Origin: Mesobacillus subterraneus
Lineage (GTDB): Bacteria; Bacillota; Bacilli; Bacillales; Cytobacillaceae
Direction of reading: 5' to 3'
Assembly: GCF_000934845.1 (NCBI RefSeq)
Contig: NZ_JXIQ01000033.1
Span: 1 to 48,431 of the forward strand
Length of the DNA stretch: 48,431 nt
Made by a program: the position numbers and the translations under genes. Positions 35,649-47,116 of the stretch are shown one piece after another. The notes below the pieces were generated by a model. It had not been told where the DNA came from and made no database searches. It saw only the letters and a program-made list of their open reading frames with translations. Every line of letters begins with the position of its first letter. Position 1 is the stretch's first letter.

Positions 35649-36421
35649 TTTTTTGCTCCTCCCGCATTGCCGGCAGCCTTCGTTTTTTTCAGATCCGGCC
35701 CTTTTATAAAGTATGTTTGACCAATCATAAATAAGTTACCTACTACCCAGTATAAGGAAAGAGCTGCTGGGAAGTTGATTGCGAATACAACGATCATGAT
35801 AGGCATTAACCAAAGCATCATCGCCATTTGCGGATTGCCTTCCTGACCAGCCATCATCATTTTTTGCTGAATGAAAGTAGTGATACCTGCAACAACTGGC
35901 AGAATATAAAATGGATCTGCTACACCAAGGTCGAACCATAAGAAATTATGCTCGGCAATCTCTCTCGTTCTTGAAATCGCATGGTAGAAACCAATCAAAA
36001 TCGGCATCTGGACAATCAGCGGAAAACAGCCTGAAAGCGGATTAACACCATGTTGCTGAAAAAGTGCCATCGTTTCTTGCTGCAGCTTTTGCTGTGTCTT
36101 TTGGTCCTTTGAACTGTATTTTTCCTTCAGTTTCTGCATTTCCGGCTGCAACGCCTGCATTGCTTTAGAGCTTTTCGTTTGCTTAATCATTAGCGGCAGA
36201 ATCGCAAAACGGATCAGCAACGTAACCGCGATTATGGATAATCCAAAACTGCCTCCGAGCCATTCAGCCATTTTCACGATCAGCATAGATAATGGATAGA
36301 CTATGTACTCGTTCCAGAAACCCTTGCTATCTGGAGTAATTGGCTGGTTGTACTCTGTACAGCCCGTCAGCAATGACACCACTAGCACCAAGCCCAATAT
36401 CAATAAGATTCTTTTTTTCAA
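35645..36421 (-). CDS. spoIIIJ: SpoIIIJ, YidC-family membrane insertase
   Basis: 258 aa lipoprotein insertase (also misCA/yidC1). The lipobox VSLLTGC is at about 15-21 and five membrane helices follow; the conserved arginine of the hydrophilic groove ([11 protein letters not shown]) is present. It inserts membrane proteins and is needed in the forespore for sigma-G activity through SpoIIIA. The start is TTG 36421 with AGGAGG nine bases upstream, which gives the family length. Confidence 0.96.
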   Translation of the reverse strand: MKKRILLILGLVLVVSLLTGCTEYNQPITPDSKGFWNEYIVYPLSMLIVKMAEWLGGSFGLSIIAVTLLIRFAILPLMIKQTKSSKAMQALQPEMQKLKEKYSSKDQKTQQKLQQETMALFQQHGVNPLSGCFPLIVQMPILIGFYHAISRTREIAEHNFLWFDLGVADPFYILPVVAGITTFIQQKMMMAGQEGNPQMAMMLWLMPIMIVVFAINFPAALSLYWVVGNLFMIGQTYFIKGPDLKKTKAAGNAGGAKK

Positions 36422-36583
36422 GCTTCTTTTCCTCCTAACTTCCCAATACGCTCCATTTATTTTCAAAAGTTGTCCCAAATTTACTGTGCATTATCCCTTG
36501 GCTGCAACATGCAATCAAAAGTATTTTACCATCTTTTATCGGGAAGCGCTTTTAAAAAATGCAATTCGGCAAATATTTTTTCC

Positions 36584-36946
36584 TCAACTATTCTCTCCAG
36601 GTTTCAGTATCTTCAAAACCTTTCCGACCTTCAAAACATGCTCTAAGCTTTTCTTAACCTCATGCATGTTCATTTCGGCAGTAGGCTTCCGGGCGATGAT
36701 GATGTAATCATTGCCAGTTTGGACCTGGTCGTGTAATTCATGGAAAGATTGCCGGATATACCGTTTAATCTGGTTGCGCATGACGGCGTTGCCGATTTTT
36801 TTGCTGACTGACAGGCCGATGCGGAATTTTTCCTGCTCCGGTTTTTTCAAAATATAAACGACAAATTGCCGGTTAGCAACCGACCTTCCCTTTTTAAAAG
36901 CCTCTTGGAATTCTTTATTTTTTTTCACACTGTATTCTTTTTTCAT
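36584..36946 (-). CDS. rnpA: Ribonuclease P protein component
   Basis: 120 aa, basic. The conserved RNR-type helix is [18 protein letters not shown], and a long unpaired FxxxFKKGR region comes first. It binds RNase P RNA and assists 5' processing of tRNA. It follows rpmH in the same transcript. Confidence 0.97.
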   Translation of the reverse strand: MKKEYSVKKNKEFQEAFKKGRSVANRQFVVYILKKPEQEKFRIGLSVSKKIGNAVMRNQIKRYIRQSFHELHDQVQTGNDYIIIARKPTAEMNMHEVKKSLEHVLKVGKVLKILKPGENS

Positions 36947-37074
36947 TCAATCACCTTCATCTCTCTATGGATCGGGAACTTATATCAGTCGGATTCTTTT
37001 TGCAACCAATCCGTTAAAGCTCATTCACCAGTAGATCCAGTTCCCTGACTTGTAAATGCCAAAAGAGAAAAAAG

Positions 37075-37094
37075 ACCACTGACATTTCAGTGGC
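37075..37094 (-). terminator. Attenuating hairpin between rpmH and rnpA
   Basis: CCACTGA and TCAGTGG pair (37076-37082 with 37087-37093), then TCTTTTTTC on the minus strand. It lies directly after the rpmH stop and may reduce read-through into rnpA, which is needed in smaller amounts than L34. Confidence 0.75.
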
Positions 37095-37229
37095 CTAGGC
37101 TGATAAAACTTTTCTTCCTTTGCGACGACGACGAGCAAGAACCTTACGGCCATTTGCACTGCTCATGCGAGCACGAAATCCGTGAACTTTGCTGTGTTTA
37201 CGTTTATTAGGTTGATAAGTACGTTTCAT
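37095..37229 (-). CDS. rpmH: 50S ribosomal protein L34
   Basis: 44 aa, [18 protein letters not shown], very basic, followed by [20 protein letters not shown]; the typical L34. The ATG at 37229 is preceded by GGGAGGTG. It is the first gene of rpmH-rnpA-spoIIIJ-jag and the last gene before oriC. Confidence 0.98.
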   Translation of the reverse strand: MKRTYQPNKRKHSKVHGFRARMSSANGRKVLARRRRKGRKVLSA

Positions 37230-37276
37230 ATATGTTACACCTCCCTGAGGAATAGCTGTTACAGACAGTCTTTGTA

Positions 37277-37305
37277 ATTATAAGGAAGCCGGTATTATTT
37301 GTCAA
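37277..37305 (-). promoter_or_regulatory. rpmH operon promoter, full consensus
   Basis: Minus strand: TTGACA (37300-37305), 17-base spacer, TATAAT (37277-37282). Both hexamers and the spacer match the sigma-A consensus exactly. Confidence 0.93.
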
Positions 37306-37315
37306 GTGGCGATCT

Positions 37316-37445
37316 ATGCTTCGTAAAACAACTTCACCGATTCGGCTCTCCGAGGCACAGGACGTGCTGACCCGCCAGCCACAGGACGACGTGGTGTTTT
37401 GGCGAGCAGCGCTTGTCGGGGCTGACCAAGGCGCTTCCGCTTTTC
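37316..37445. repeat. GC-rich dispersed intergenic repeat in the oriC left arm
   Basis: About 130 bases, clearly richer in GC than their surroundings. Internal fragments recur (cacaggacgtgctga, then cacaggacgacgtggtg), followed by gcgcttgtcggggctgacc and aaggcgcttccgc. I recognise this type as a repeat scattered between genes in Bacillus-group genomes; that is from memory. No other full copy is in the window. It lies between the rpmH promoter and the first DnaA boxes. Confidence 0.6.
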
Positions 37446-37449
37446 AACC

Positions 37450-37767
37450 TGTGGACAAAAAACGACAGCTTTTTTATTATCCACAACCCATTTTAACAGC
37501 TTTTACACAAGTTAGCTGGCTGTGGACAATTTCACTCCACAGATTGGGTCCATTGTGGATAATTATTGAATAAGCGTTGCACCATGCTGGATTATCTGCT
37601 ATTATATTTGTGTTTTCACTCTTAATTTTTTGATGACCAAAATACACTTATCCACAAAGTGTGGATAAGCTGTGGATAGGTTATTCAGGGCTGTTGTAAA
37701 AGTTTGTCCACAGATAGTGGATTTTGTCGAAAAGCTCCTTATCTTCCTTATTATATATTTTTCCACA
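37450..37767. other. oriC, DnaA-box array upstream of dnaA
   Basis: Nonamers matching TTATCCACA or with one change: 37450-37458, 37477-37485, 37521-37529, 37554-37562, 37648-37656, 37660-37668, 37671-37679, 37704-37712 and 37759-37767. Both orientations occur; four are perfect. This is the upstream half of a Bacillus-type bipartite origin. No dnaA promoter could be set with confidence; the gene must start its transcript in or near this array, which would allow autorepression. Confidence 0.93.
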
Positions 37768-37926
37768 ATCATAGTTTCGTATATTTCTTAATCAGGGGTT
37801 GTACAGCAGGTATACCCTTTCGTTTTATGCTTTTCGATGCTGATGGCCTAACGGCTCGTTGTCAAAAGCAATTTGCCCATGAAGCCAAACATAGAGAGAA
37901 AAATGACAGAAAAGGAGGGGAAATTA

Positions 37927-39273
37927 TTGGAGAATATTGCAGATCTCTGGAATAATGCTCTCATGAAAATTGAGAAAAAGATCAGCAAGCCAAGTTATGA
38001 TACATGGTTAAAATCAACAAAAGCCCATTCGCTCCAAGGAGATGTCCTTACGATTACAGCACCGAATGAGTTTGCACGCGATTGGCTGGAAGAACGCTAT
38101 TCCCAGCTCATTAGCGGAATTTTATACGAAATAACGGGTGAAGAGCTGGCTGTTAAATTCATTATTCCCCAAAACCAAAATCAAGAAGATCTTGATATAC
38201 ACTTGCCGCCAAGAAGGGTTAAGAGGGATGAGGAAATGCCAGATTTACCAGTCAGCATGCTGAACCCAAAGTATACATTCGATACTTTTGTCATTGGTTC
38301 AGGCAATCGTTTCGCCCACGCAGCATCGCTTGCAGTAGCTGAGGCACCGGCAAAAGCTTACAATCCATTATTCATTTATGGGGGAGTCGGACTTGGAAAA
38401 ACCCATTTGATGCATGCAATTGGGCACTATGTTCAAGATCATAATCCGAATGCGAAAGTGGTTTATTTGTCATCTGAAAAATTCACGAATGAATTCATTA
38501 ATTCAATCAGGGACAACAGAGCAGGGGATTTCCGCGATAAATATCGCAATGTTGATGTCCTGCTAATTGATGATATTCAGTTTTTGGCTGGGAAAGAACA
38601 AACACAAGAGGAATTTTTCCATACCTTCAATACCTTACATGAGGAAAGCAAACAGATAGTCATTTCAAGTGACCGTCCTCCAAAAGAAATTCCAACTCTT
38701 GAGGACAGGTTGAGATCCCGTTTCGAATGGGGCTTAATCACCGATATTACGCCGCCTGACTTAGAGACACGAATCGCGATCCTCCGCAAAAAGGCAAAAG
38801 CAGAGGGATTGGATATTCCGAATGAAGTCATGCTATATATCGCCAATCAGATTGACTCCAACATCCGTGAACTAGAGGGAGCCTTGATCCGGGTTGTCGC
38901 ATATTCTTCACTCATTAATAAAGATATTAACGCAGACCTGGCAGCCGAGGCTTTAAAAGACATTATTCCGAGCTCGAAGCCTAAAGTGATTACGATTCTG
39001 GATATTCAACGGGTTGTAGGACAGCATTTTAATATTAAGCTCGAGGATTTTAAAGCAAAGAAACGAACTAAATCTGTCGCTTATCCAAGGCAAATCGCCA
39101 TGTACCTTTCAAGAGAATTGACGGATTTCTCGCTTCCGAAAATTGGCGAAGAATTTGGTGGCCGTGATCATACAACGGTCATCCATGCCCATGAGAAAAT
39201 TTCCAGGTTGATCACAACCGATCCAAATCTGCAAAGGCAAATTAAAGATATCAATCAACAATTAAGGGTTTAG
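37927..39273 (+). CDS. dnaA: Chromosomal replication initiator DnaA
   Basis: 448 aa. Domain I (about 1-85) is a SirA/DnaD-binding region; domain III has Walker [10 protein letters not shown] (about 152-160), Walker B LLIDDIQF and the ISS region; domain IV ends with [15 protein letters not shown], the DnaA-box reader. The start is TTG 37927, preceded by AAAGGAGG, giving LENIADLWN, which aligns with the B. subtilis N-terminus; the longer ATG frame from 37873 is not used. It is flanked by DnaA-box arrays. Confidence 0.98.
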   Translation: MENIADLWNNALMKIEKKISKPSYDTWLKSTKAHSLQGDVLTITAPNEFARDWLEERYSQLISGILYEITGEELAVKFIIPQNQNQEDLDIHLPPRRVKRDEEMPDLPVSMLNPKYTFDTFVIGSGNRFAHAASLAVAEAPAKAYNPLFIYGGVGLGKTHLMHAIGHYVQDHNPNAKVVYLSSEKFTNEFINSIRDNRAGDFRDKYRNVDVLLIDDIQFLAGKEQTQEEFFHTFNTLHEESKQIVISSDRPPKEIPTLEDRLRSRFEWGLITDITPPDLETRIAILRKKAKAEGLDIPNEVMLYIANQIDSNIRELEGALIRVVAYSSLINKDINADLAAEALKDIIPSSKPKVITILDIQRVVGQHFNIKLEDFKAKKRTKSVAYPRQIAMYLSRELTDFSLPKIGEEFGGRDHTTVIHAHEKISRLITTDPNLQRQIKDINQQLRV

Positions 39274-39302
39274 GATAATGTGAATAACTCATCCCTGGTT
39301 GC

Positions 39303-39334
39303 ACACAGCCTATCCACATGTGGATAGGCTGTGT
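39303..39334. repeat. 32-bp perfect palindrome after dnaA containing two DnaA boxes
   Basis: ACACAGCCTATCCACA (39303-39318) and its exact complement (39319-39334) abut. It holds CTATCCACA and TGTGGATAG back to back. It lies 30 bases after the dnaA stop, so it may also act as a transcription hairpin, though the T-run after it is weak. Confidence 0.85.
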
Positions 39335-39352
39335 TTCCTTTGCTTAGCTCAC

Positions 39353-39420
39353 TTATCCACAAATCCACAGGCCCTACTAGTACTTCTATTACTTTTTTAA
39401 ACATATTAATATATGCATAA
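39353..39420 (+). other. oriC unwinding element with DnaA boxes and DnaA-trios
   Basis: TTATCCACA (39353-39361), then AATCCACAG, a GC-rich GGCCC, then TACTAGTACTTCTATTACT, the trinucleotide pattern of DnaA-trios, then an AT-rich stretch to 39420. Order and spacing match the B. subtilis basal unwinding system between dnaA and dnaN. Strand melting is expected here. Confidence 0.85.
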
Positions 39421-39453
39421 ACAACAAAAAGATACCAAAATGGAGGGGAAAAA

Positions 39454-40590
39454 ATGAAATTTATAATCCAGCGGGATTATCTTCTGCAAAGCGTCCAGGA
39501 TGTCATGAAGGCAGTAACAAGCAGAACGACTATTCCGATACTGACTGGCATTAAAATTGTTGCACATGAAGAAGGTGTCACACTTACAGGCAGCGATTCC
39601 GATATTTCGATCGAATCTTTTATTCAAAAAGAACTAGAAGGTGATGAAATCGTTGAAATCAAACAGCGAGGATCGATTGTTCTGCAGGCGCGTTTCTTTA
39701 GCGAAATCATTAAAAAACTTCCTACAGACATTGTAGAAATAGAAGTCCAACCAAATCTGCAAACCGTCATCCGATCCGGCAAATCTGAATTCAAACTTAA
39801 CGGCCTTGATGCAGAAGAATATCCACATCTCCCGCAAATTTTAGAAGAACATATTTTTAAGATTCCGACAAACTTATTAAAAGGGTTGATTCGCCAGACT
39901 GTCTTTTCAGTGTCCACGTCAGAAACACGCCCGATCTTGACAGGTGTCAACTGGAAGGTCGAAAACAATGAACTGATCTGTATTGCAACAGATAGCCACA
40001 GATTGGCATTGCGAAAAGCTGAGATTGAAGCTGGGAATACTGAAAGCTATAATGTGGTGATCCCGGGCAAAAGCTTGAATGAATTAATCAAAATCCTGGA
40101 TGACAGCTCCGATTTAGTCGATATTGTCATCACAGAAAACCAGGTTTTATTTAAAGCCAAACACCTGTTATTCTTCTCCAGATTGCTAGAAGGAAACTAT
40201 CCTGACACAGGAAGACTGATTCCGAATGAAAGCAAAACGGAGGTTGTCGTGGTTACAAAACAATTTCTTAATGCTATTGATCGTGCGTCTTTGCTTGCAA
40301 AAGAGGGACGGAACAATGTCGTCAAACTTGCGACAATCGATGGCGGAGCAATTGAAATTTCCTCCATCACACCAGAAATCGGAACGGTTGTCGAAGAAAT
40401 TCCTAGCCAGTCCATCGCCGGAGAAGAACTGAAAATTTCTTTCAGCGCAAAATATATGATGGACGCGCTAAAAGCATTAGAGGGTTCAGAAATCCAGATC
40501 AGCTTTACAGGCGCGATGAGGCCATTCGTCATTCGCCCCCTGCATGATGACTCTATCCTGCAGTTGATCCTGCCGGTAAGAACTTACTAA
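39454..40590 (+). CDS. dnaN: DNA polymerase III sliding clamp (beta subunit)
   Basis: 378 aa, three clamp-fold domains. It begins MKFIIQRDYLLQSVQDV and ends with the conserved ILPVRTY. TGGAGGGG lies before the ATG. It encircles DNA and holds polymerases. It follows the unwinding element in the usual dnaA-dnaN order and ends at a strong terminator. Confidence 0.98.
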   Translation: MKFIIQRDYLLQSVQDVMKAVTSRTTIPILTGIKIVAHEEGVTLTGSDSDISIESFIQKELEGDEIVEIKQRGSIVLQARFFSEIIKKLPTDIVEIEVQPNLQTVIRSGKSEFKLNGLDAEEYPHLPQILEEHIFKIPTNLLKGLIRQTVFSVSTSETRPILTGVNWKVENNELICIATDSHRLALRKAEIEAGNTESYNVVIPGKSLNELIKILDDSSDLVDIVITENQVLFKAKHLLFFSRLLEGNYPDTGRLIPNESKTEVVVVTKQFLNAIDRASLLAKEGRNNVVKLATIDGGAIEISSITPEIGTVVEEIPSQSIAGEELKISFSAKYMMDALKALEGSEIQISFTGAMRPFVIRPLHDDSILQLILPVRTY

Positions 40591-40599
40591 ATCCAGACC

Positions 40600-40626
40600 A
40601 CCACCAGTTATTGCTGGTGGTTTTTT
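40600..40626 (+). terminator. Terminator of dnaA-dnaN
   Basis: ACCACCAG (40600-40607) and CTGGTGGT (40614-40621) with a six-base loop and a T-run of six. Confidence 0.9.
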
Positions 40627-40704
40627 AATAAGATCATTTGTTTCTATGGGATATATTTAGTAAAATAAAGTATTGATTCCTTTTGGAAGAAAAGGGTGCG
40701 AATC

Positions 40705-40920
40705 GTGAATGAGGAGATAAAAATTGATACGGAATATATTACGCTTGGCCAGTTCCTTAAATTAGCCGATGTGATTCCATCAGGTGGAATGGCGAAATGG
40801 TTTTTAAGTGAACACGATGTTTTTATCAATGGTGAACAAGATCAGCGAAGAGGCAGAAAGCTTCGTGCCGGAGACAGGGTATCGATTCCGGGTATGGGCG
40901 AGTTCAGCATAACGCAATAA
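40705..40920 (+). CDS. yaaA: S4-domain protein YaaA (RlbA)
   Basis: 71 aa, an S4-type RNA-binding domain ([21 protein letters not shown]). It is thought to act in ribosome biogenesis or translation next to dnaN and recF. The start is put at GTG 40705 with AAAGGG eight bases upstream, which gives the B. subtilis length of 71; GTG 40696 is the alternative. Confidence 0.92.
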   Translation: MNEEIKIDTEYITLGQFLKLADVIPSGGMAKWFLSEHDVFINGEQDQRRGRKLRAGDRVSIPGMGEFSITQ

Positions 40921-40939
40921 TCCAGAGGATGAACTGTTC

Positions 40940-42058
40940 ATGTATATAGAGCAACTGCAATTAAGGAATTACCGCAACTATCAAGGATTAGAGGCAATAT
41001 TTGAAAACAAGGTCAATGTCATCCTCGGCGAAAACGCCCAAGGGAAGACCAATGTGATGGAATCGATCTATGTATTGGCAATGGCAAAATCACATCGAAC
41101 CTCCAATGATAAAGATTTGATTCGCTGGGACGAAGAATATGCTAAAATAGAGGGACGGATTAAAAAAAACAACGGATCGCTGCCAATGCAGCTTGTCATT
41201 TCCAAAAAAGGCAAAAAAGCGAAAGTCAATCATCTGGAACAGCGCAGGCTTAGCCAGTATGTTGGCAACATGAATGTCGTCATGTTTGCACCAGAGGACT
41301 TGAACCTTGTAAAGGGAAGTCCACAGGTAAGAAGACGATTTGTCGATATGGAAATAGGACAGGTTTCGGCAGTCTATTTGCATGACATCAGCCAGTACAA
41401 TAAAATCCTTCTGCAGCGGAATCATTTGCTTAGGCAGCTGCAAATTAAAAAAACGACTGACCACACGATGCTGGAAATCCTGACCGAACAATTTATCCAG
41501 GCTGCTGCAAGAATCATAGTAAAACGGTTTGAATTTCTGAATTTGCTTGAACAATGGGCAGTGCCGATCCACCAGGGAATTTCAAGAGGACTGGAAGAAT
41601 TGAAAATCATCTATAAACCATCTGCGGACGTATCAGAAGGGGATGATTTGTCGAAAATGATAGCAGTGTATGAAGAAAAATTTGCTAAAATAAAGACGAG
41701 AGAGATTGACCGGGGAACTACCATGTTCGGTCCGCACCGGGACGATCTGCAATTTGTTGTCAATGGCCGAGATGTCCAGACCTTTGGATCCCAAGGACAG
41801 CAGCGAACAACCGCGCTTTCGGTGAAATTGGCCGAAATCGAATTAATTCACGCTGAGATCGGGGAGTATCCGATTCTCCTGCTGGACGATGTCCTGTCAG
41901 AGTTGGATGATTATCGCCAATCCCATTTATTAAATACCATCCAAGGGAAAGTTCAAACCTTTGTCACCACCACCAGTGTGGATGGGATTGACCATAAGAC
42001 ATTAAGAGAAGCGGCCACTTATAACGTGAAGACCGGGGAAATGTCAAGAATCCAATGA
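40940..42058 (+). CDS. recF: DNA repair protein RecF
   Basis: 372 aa SMC-like ATPase. Walker [10 protein letters not shown] is near residue 30, the ABC signature [13 protein letters not shown] is late, and Walker [14 protein letters not shown] follows. It loads RecA at single-stranded gaps with RecO and RecR. It lies 19 bases after yaaA and the stop overlaps the region of the next start. Confidence 0.98.
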   Translation: MYIEQLQLRNYRNYQGLEAIFENKVNVILGENAQGKTNVMESIYVLAMAKSHRTSNDKDLIRWDEEYAKIEGRIKKNNGSLPMQLVISKKGKKAKVNHLEQRRLSQYVGNMNVVMFAPEDLNLVKGSPQVRRRFVDMEIGQVSAVYLHDISQYNKILLQRNHLLRQLQIKKTTDHTMLEILTEQFIQAAARIIVKRFEFLNLLEQWAVPIHQGISRGLEELKIIYKPSADVSEGDDLSKMIAVYEEKFAKIKTREIDRGTTMFGPHRDDLQFVVNGRDVQTFGSQGQQRTTALSVKLAEIELIHAEIGEYPILLLDDVLSELDDYRQSHLLNTIQGKVQTFVTTTSVDGIDHKTLREAATYNVKTGEMSRIQ

Positions 42059-42069
42059 GGTGGAATTTG

Positions 42070-42321
42070 ATGTATATGCATGTTGGGGAAGAGGTCCTTG
42101 TCAGGACGAAAGATATTATTGCAATTATCGCGATGGAAAGTGTCAGTTTCTCCATGTTCATGGAAGAATTCATCGAAAAGCAGGACAGGGAGATTGTCCA
42201 ACTGACTAAAGGGTCCATCAAATCCATCATCGTTACAGACAACCAAATTTATTATTCCCCGCTGGCGTCAGGGACTTTGAAGAAACGCTCACAAAAATCA
42301 TCCGTTCAGGAGTTTGAATAG
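42070..42321 (+). CDS. remB: RemB (YaaB), DUF370 extracellular matrix regulator
   Basis: 83 aa, beginning MYMHVGEEVLVRTKDIIAI. It is a paralogue-type DUF370 protein; in B. subtilis RemB lies between recF and gyrB and promotes matrix gene expression. The start ATG 42070 has GAGGTGG upstream; the longer frame overlaps recF. The segment IYYSPLASGTLKKR is characteristic. Confidence 0.93.
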   Translation: MYMHVGEEVLVRTKDIIAIIAMESVSFSMFMEEFIEKQDREIVQLTKGSIKSIIVTDNQIYYSPLASGTLKKRSQKSSVQEFE

Positions 42322-42455
42322 ATTGGCGTTTTGCAAAAAAAAATGTCGAAAAACAATGCAAAATGGCCCATGGATTTTCAGTTTAGTGTCCCAGGTTACA
42401 TTCCTGTGGAACAGCACTATTTTTATAAAAATGATGAGGTAACTGGAAAGTGTAG

Positions 42456-44396
<1,941 letters not shown>

Positions 44397-44424
44397 AAAA
44401 GTTTTGAAAACTAAATTAGTGTTT

Positions 44425-44458
44425 AGCATTGGCGCCTATTCAGGCGCTTGTGCTTTTC
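44425..44458 (+). terminator. Hairpin between gyrB and gyrA
   Basis: GCGCCT (44432-44437) and AGGCGC (44442-44447) pair; flanking agca/tgct extend the stem, and TTTT follows. It may be a partial terminator between gyrB and gyrA. Confidence 0.55.
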
Positions 44459-44480
44459 GACTAAAGGAGGTTTCTCTTAA

Positions 44481-47024
44481 ATGGCTGAGACACCAAACGA
44501 TCGTGTAAAAGAAATTAATATTAGCCAGGAAATGCGTTCATCCTTTCTGGATTATGCCATGAGTGTCATCGTAGCTCGTGCGCTTCCAGATGTCCGTGAC
44601 GGCTTAAAGCCAGTACATAGAAGGATTCTATATGCGATGCATGATCTCGGCATGCACTCAGACAAAGCGTATAAAAAATCGGCGCGGATCGTTGGAGAAG
44701 TCATCGGTAAATACCACCCGCATGGTGACTCTGCTGTATACGATACGATGGTCCGTATGGCCCAGAATTTCAACTACCGCTACATGCTAGTCGATGGCCA
44801 TGGGAATTTTGGTTCTGTCGATGGCGACGCCGCGGCTGCAATGCGTTATACAGAAGCACGGATGTCAAAGATCTCGATGGAGCTGTTGCGTGATATCAAC
44901 AAAGATACCATTGATTATCAGGACAATTATGACGGTTCTGAAAGAGAGCCAATGGTCATGCCATCGAGGTTCCCAAACCTTCTCGTCAATGGTACTTCTG
45001 GGATTGCGGTCGGAATGGCGACGAACATCCCCCCTCACCAGCTCGGCGAAGTAATAGATGGAGTACTGGCAATTAGCAAGGATCCTGATATGAGCATCAT
45101 GGAATTGATGGAAATCATCACTGGACCCGATTTCCCGACAGCAGGCTTAATTTTAGGTCGCAGCGGAATTCGGAAAGCTTATGAAACCGGCCGCGGGTCG
45201 ATTACCTTGCGGGCGAAGGTTGAAATGGAACAAAAATCAAACGGCAAGGAAGTCATTATCGTCAGGGAACTGCCCTACCAGGTTAATAAAGCAAAGCTAA
45301 TTGAGAAAATTGCTGAATTAGTCCGCGATAAAAGGCTAGACGGCATCACTGACTTGCGGGATGAATCGGACCGTAAAGGAATGAGGGTTGTCATTGAAGT
45401 TCGCAAGGATGCGAATGCCAATGTCCTTTTAAATAATCTGTATAAACAAACCGCCATGCAGACAAGCTTTGGGATCAACCTGCTTGCTTTAGTCGATGGA
45501 CAGCCAAAGGTTCTGAACTTGAAGCAATGTTTAACCTATTATCTGGATCACCAGGTTGTCGTCATTCGCCGACGCACAGAATTTGAACTTCGGAAGGCGG
45601 AAGCGCGTGCCCATATTCTCGAAGGGCTGCGAATCGCACTTGATAATCTTGATGCGGTCATCAGGCTGATTAGAAGCTCGCGCACGACGGATATTGCCAG
45701 AGAAGGCTTGATGACACAGTTTACTCTATCGGAAAAGCAAGCTCAGGCCATACTTGATATGCGATTGCAGAGACTAACAGGTTTGGAACGCGAAAAGATT
45801 GAGGAAGAATTTCAGAACCTTATGCAGTTGATTATCGAACTAAAAGCGATCCTGGCCGACAATGAAAAGGTGCTCGAAATCATTCGGGAAGAGCTTACGG
45901 AAATCAAAGAGCGCTTCAAAGATGAGCGCCGCACGGAGATTGTCTCAGGCGGTCTTGAAATGATTGAGGACGAGGATTTGATCCCTCGTGAAAACATTGT
46001 CATTACCCTCACCCATAATGGGTACGTGAAACGCCTACCTGTTTCGACATATAGGGCGCAGCGCCGCGGAGGTCGCGGAATCCAGGGGATGGGAACGAAT
46101 GATGATGATTTCGTCGAGCATTTAATTACTACCTCGACTCACGATACCATTCTTTTCTTTTCAAACAAGGGAAAGGTTTATCGTTCAAAGGGGTATGAGA
46201 TACCGGAATTTAGCCGGACAGCGAAAGGAATCCCGATCATTAATCTGTTGGAAGTCGAAAAGGGTGAGTGGGTCAATGCCATCATCCCTGTGTCAGAATT
46301 CGTGGACGACTGGTATCTGTTCTTCACAACGAAAGAAGGAATTTCGAAACGTTCTCCACTTACCTCCTTCGCGAATATACGCAATAACGGGCTGATTGCC
46401 TTGAACCTGCGTGAAGGGGATGAATTGATCTCTGTTCGCCTGACAGACGGAACCAAGGAAATGATCATCGGCACCAAAGCTGGCTTGCTGATCCGCTTCC
46501 CTGAAACAGATGTCCGTTCCATGGGCCGTACTGCCACAGGAGTAAAAGGGATCCGTCTTTCCGCCGGTGATGAAGTCGTCGGTATGGAAGTCCTTGAAGA
46601 AAGTGCCGAAATCCTCGTCGTTACCAAGAACGGTTACGGTAAACGGACACCTTCCGAAGAATACAGAAGTCAAGGACGAGGCGGAAAAGGAATCAAGACT
46701 TGCAATATCACTGAAAAGAATGGGGATCTTGTAACGATGAAAGTCGTGACAGGAGAGGAAGACCTGATGCTAATCACTACAGGAGGTGTGCTGATCCGTA
46801 TTCCGGTAAGCTCTATCTCGATGACAGGCCGTAATACACAAGGTGTGAAACTCATCAATCTCAACAAAGCAGAAAATGAGTACGTTTCGACAGTTGCGAA
46901 AGTTGACAAGGAAGAAGATAAGCCGGAAGAACTGGAAGAGGAAGAGAACGCGGAAGCAATCGTTACCCCAGATGAGGATAGCAGTGAAGCAGTAGAAACA
47001 ACGAATGATCCAGAAGAAGAATAA
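44481..47024 (+). CDS. gyrA: DNA gyrase subunit A
   Basis: 847 aa. Catalytic Tyr123 in [10 protein letters not shown]84 and D88 in the quinolone region (HGDSAVYD) are of the sensitive type by the usual rule. The C-terminal beta-pinwheel has the GyrA box QRRGGRGIQ. An acidic tail (about 810-847) ends the protein. AAAGGAGG lies before the ATG. Confidence 0.98.
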   Translation: MAETPNDRVKEINISQEMRSSFLDYAMSVIVARALPDVRDGLKPVHRRILYAMHDLGMHSDKAYKKSARIVGEVIGKYHPHGDSAVYDTMVRMAQNFNYRYMLVDGHGNFGSVDGDAAAAMRYTEARMSKISMELLRDINKDTIDYQDNYDGSEREPMVMPSRFPNLLVNGTSGIAVGMATNIPPHQLGEVIDGVLAISKDPDMSIMELMEIITGPDFPTAGLILGRSGIRKAYETGRGSITLRAKVEMEQKSNGKEVIIVRELPYQVNKAKLIEKIAELVRDKRLDGITDLRDESDRKGMRVVIEVRKDANANVLLNNLYKQTAMQTSFGINLLALVDGQPKVLNLKQCLTYYLDHQVVVIRRRTEFELRKAEARAHILEGLRIALDNLDAVIRLIRSSRTTDIAREGLMTQFTLSEKQAQAILDMRLQRLTGLEREKIEEEFQNLMQLIIELKAILADNEKVLEIIREELTEIKERFKDERRTEIVSGGLEMIEDEDLIPRENIVITLTHNGYVKRLPVSTYRAQRRGGRGIQGMGTNDDDFVEHLITTSTHDTILFFSNKGKVYRSKGYEIPEFSRTAKGIPIINLLEVEKGEWVNAIIPVSEFVDDWYLFFTTKEGISKRSPLTSFANIRNNGLIALNLREGDELISVRLTDGTKEMIIGTKAGLLIRFPETDVRSMGRTATGVKGIRLSAGDEVVGMEVLEESAEILVVTKNGYGKRTPSEEYRSQGRGGKGIKTCNITEKNGDLVTMKVVTGEEDLMLITTGGVLIRIPVSSISMTGRNTQGVKLINLNKAENEYVSTVAKVDKEEDKPEELEEEENAEAIVTPDEDSSEAVETTNDPEEE

Positions 47025-47032
47025 ACTTTTTA

Positions 47033-47063
47033 GGGGAGCACAAAAATGTGTTCCCCTTTTTTG
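47033..47063 (+). terminator. Terminator of gyrB-gyrA
   Basis: An 11-bp stem (47033-47043 with 47048-47058, one G-U pair), four-base loop and six T residues. Confidence 0.9.
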
Positions 47064-47116
47064 GTAAAATAAAGTAAAATATTTGTAAGAGATGAAAAAT
47101 TCCGGAGGGGATGGCC

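Noticed and set aside
37316-37573. 85-residue plus-strand frame between rpmH and dnaA
   Set aside because: It runs through a dispersed repeat and DnaA boxes, has no ribosome site and no family resemblance.
37700-37860. dnaA promoter
   Set aside because: Several -10-like hexamers exist but none has a fitting -35 at 16-18 bases; not assigned.
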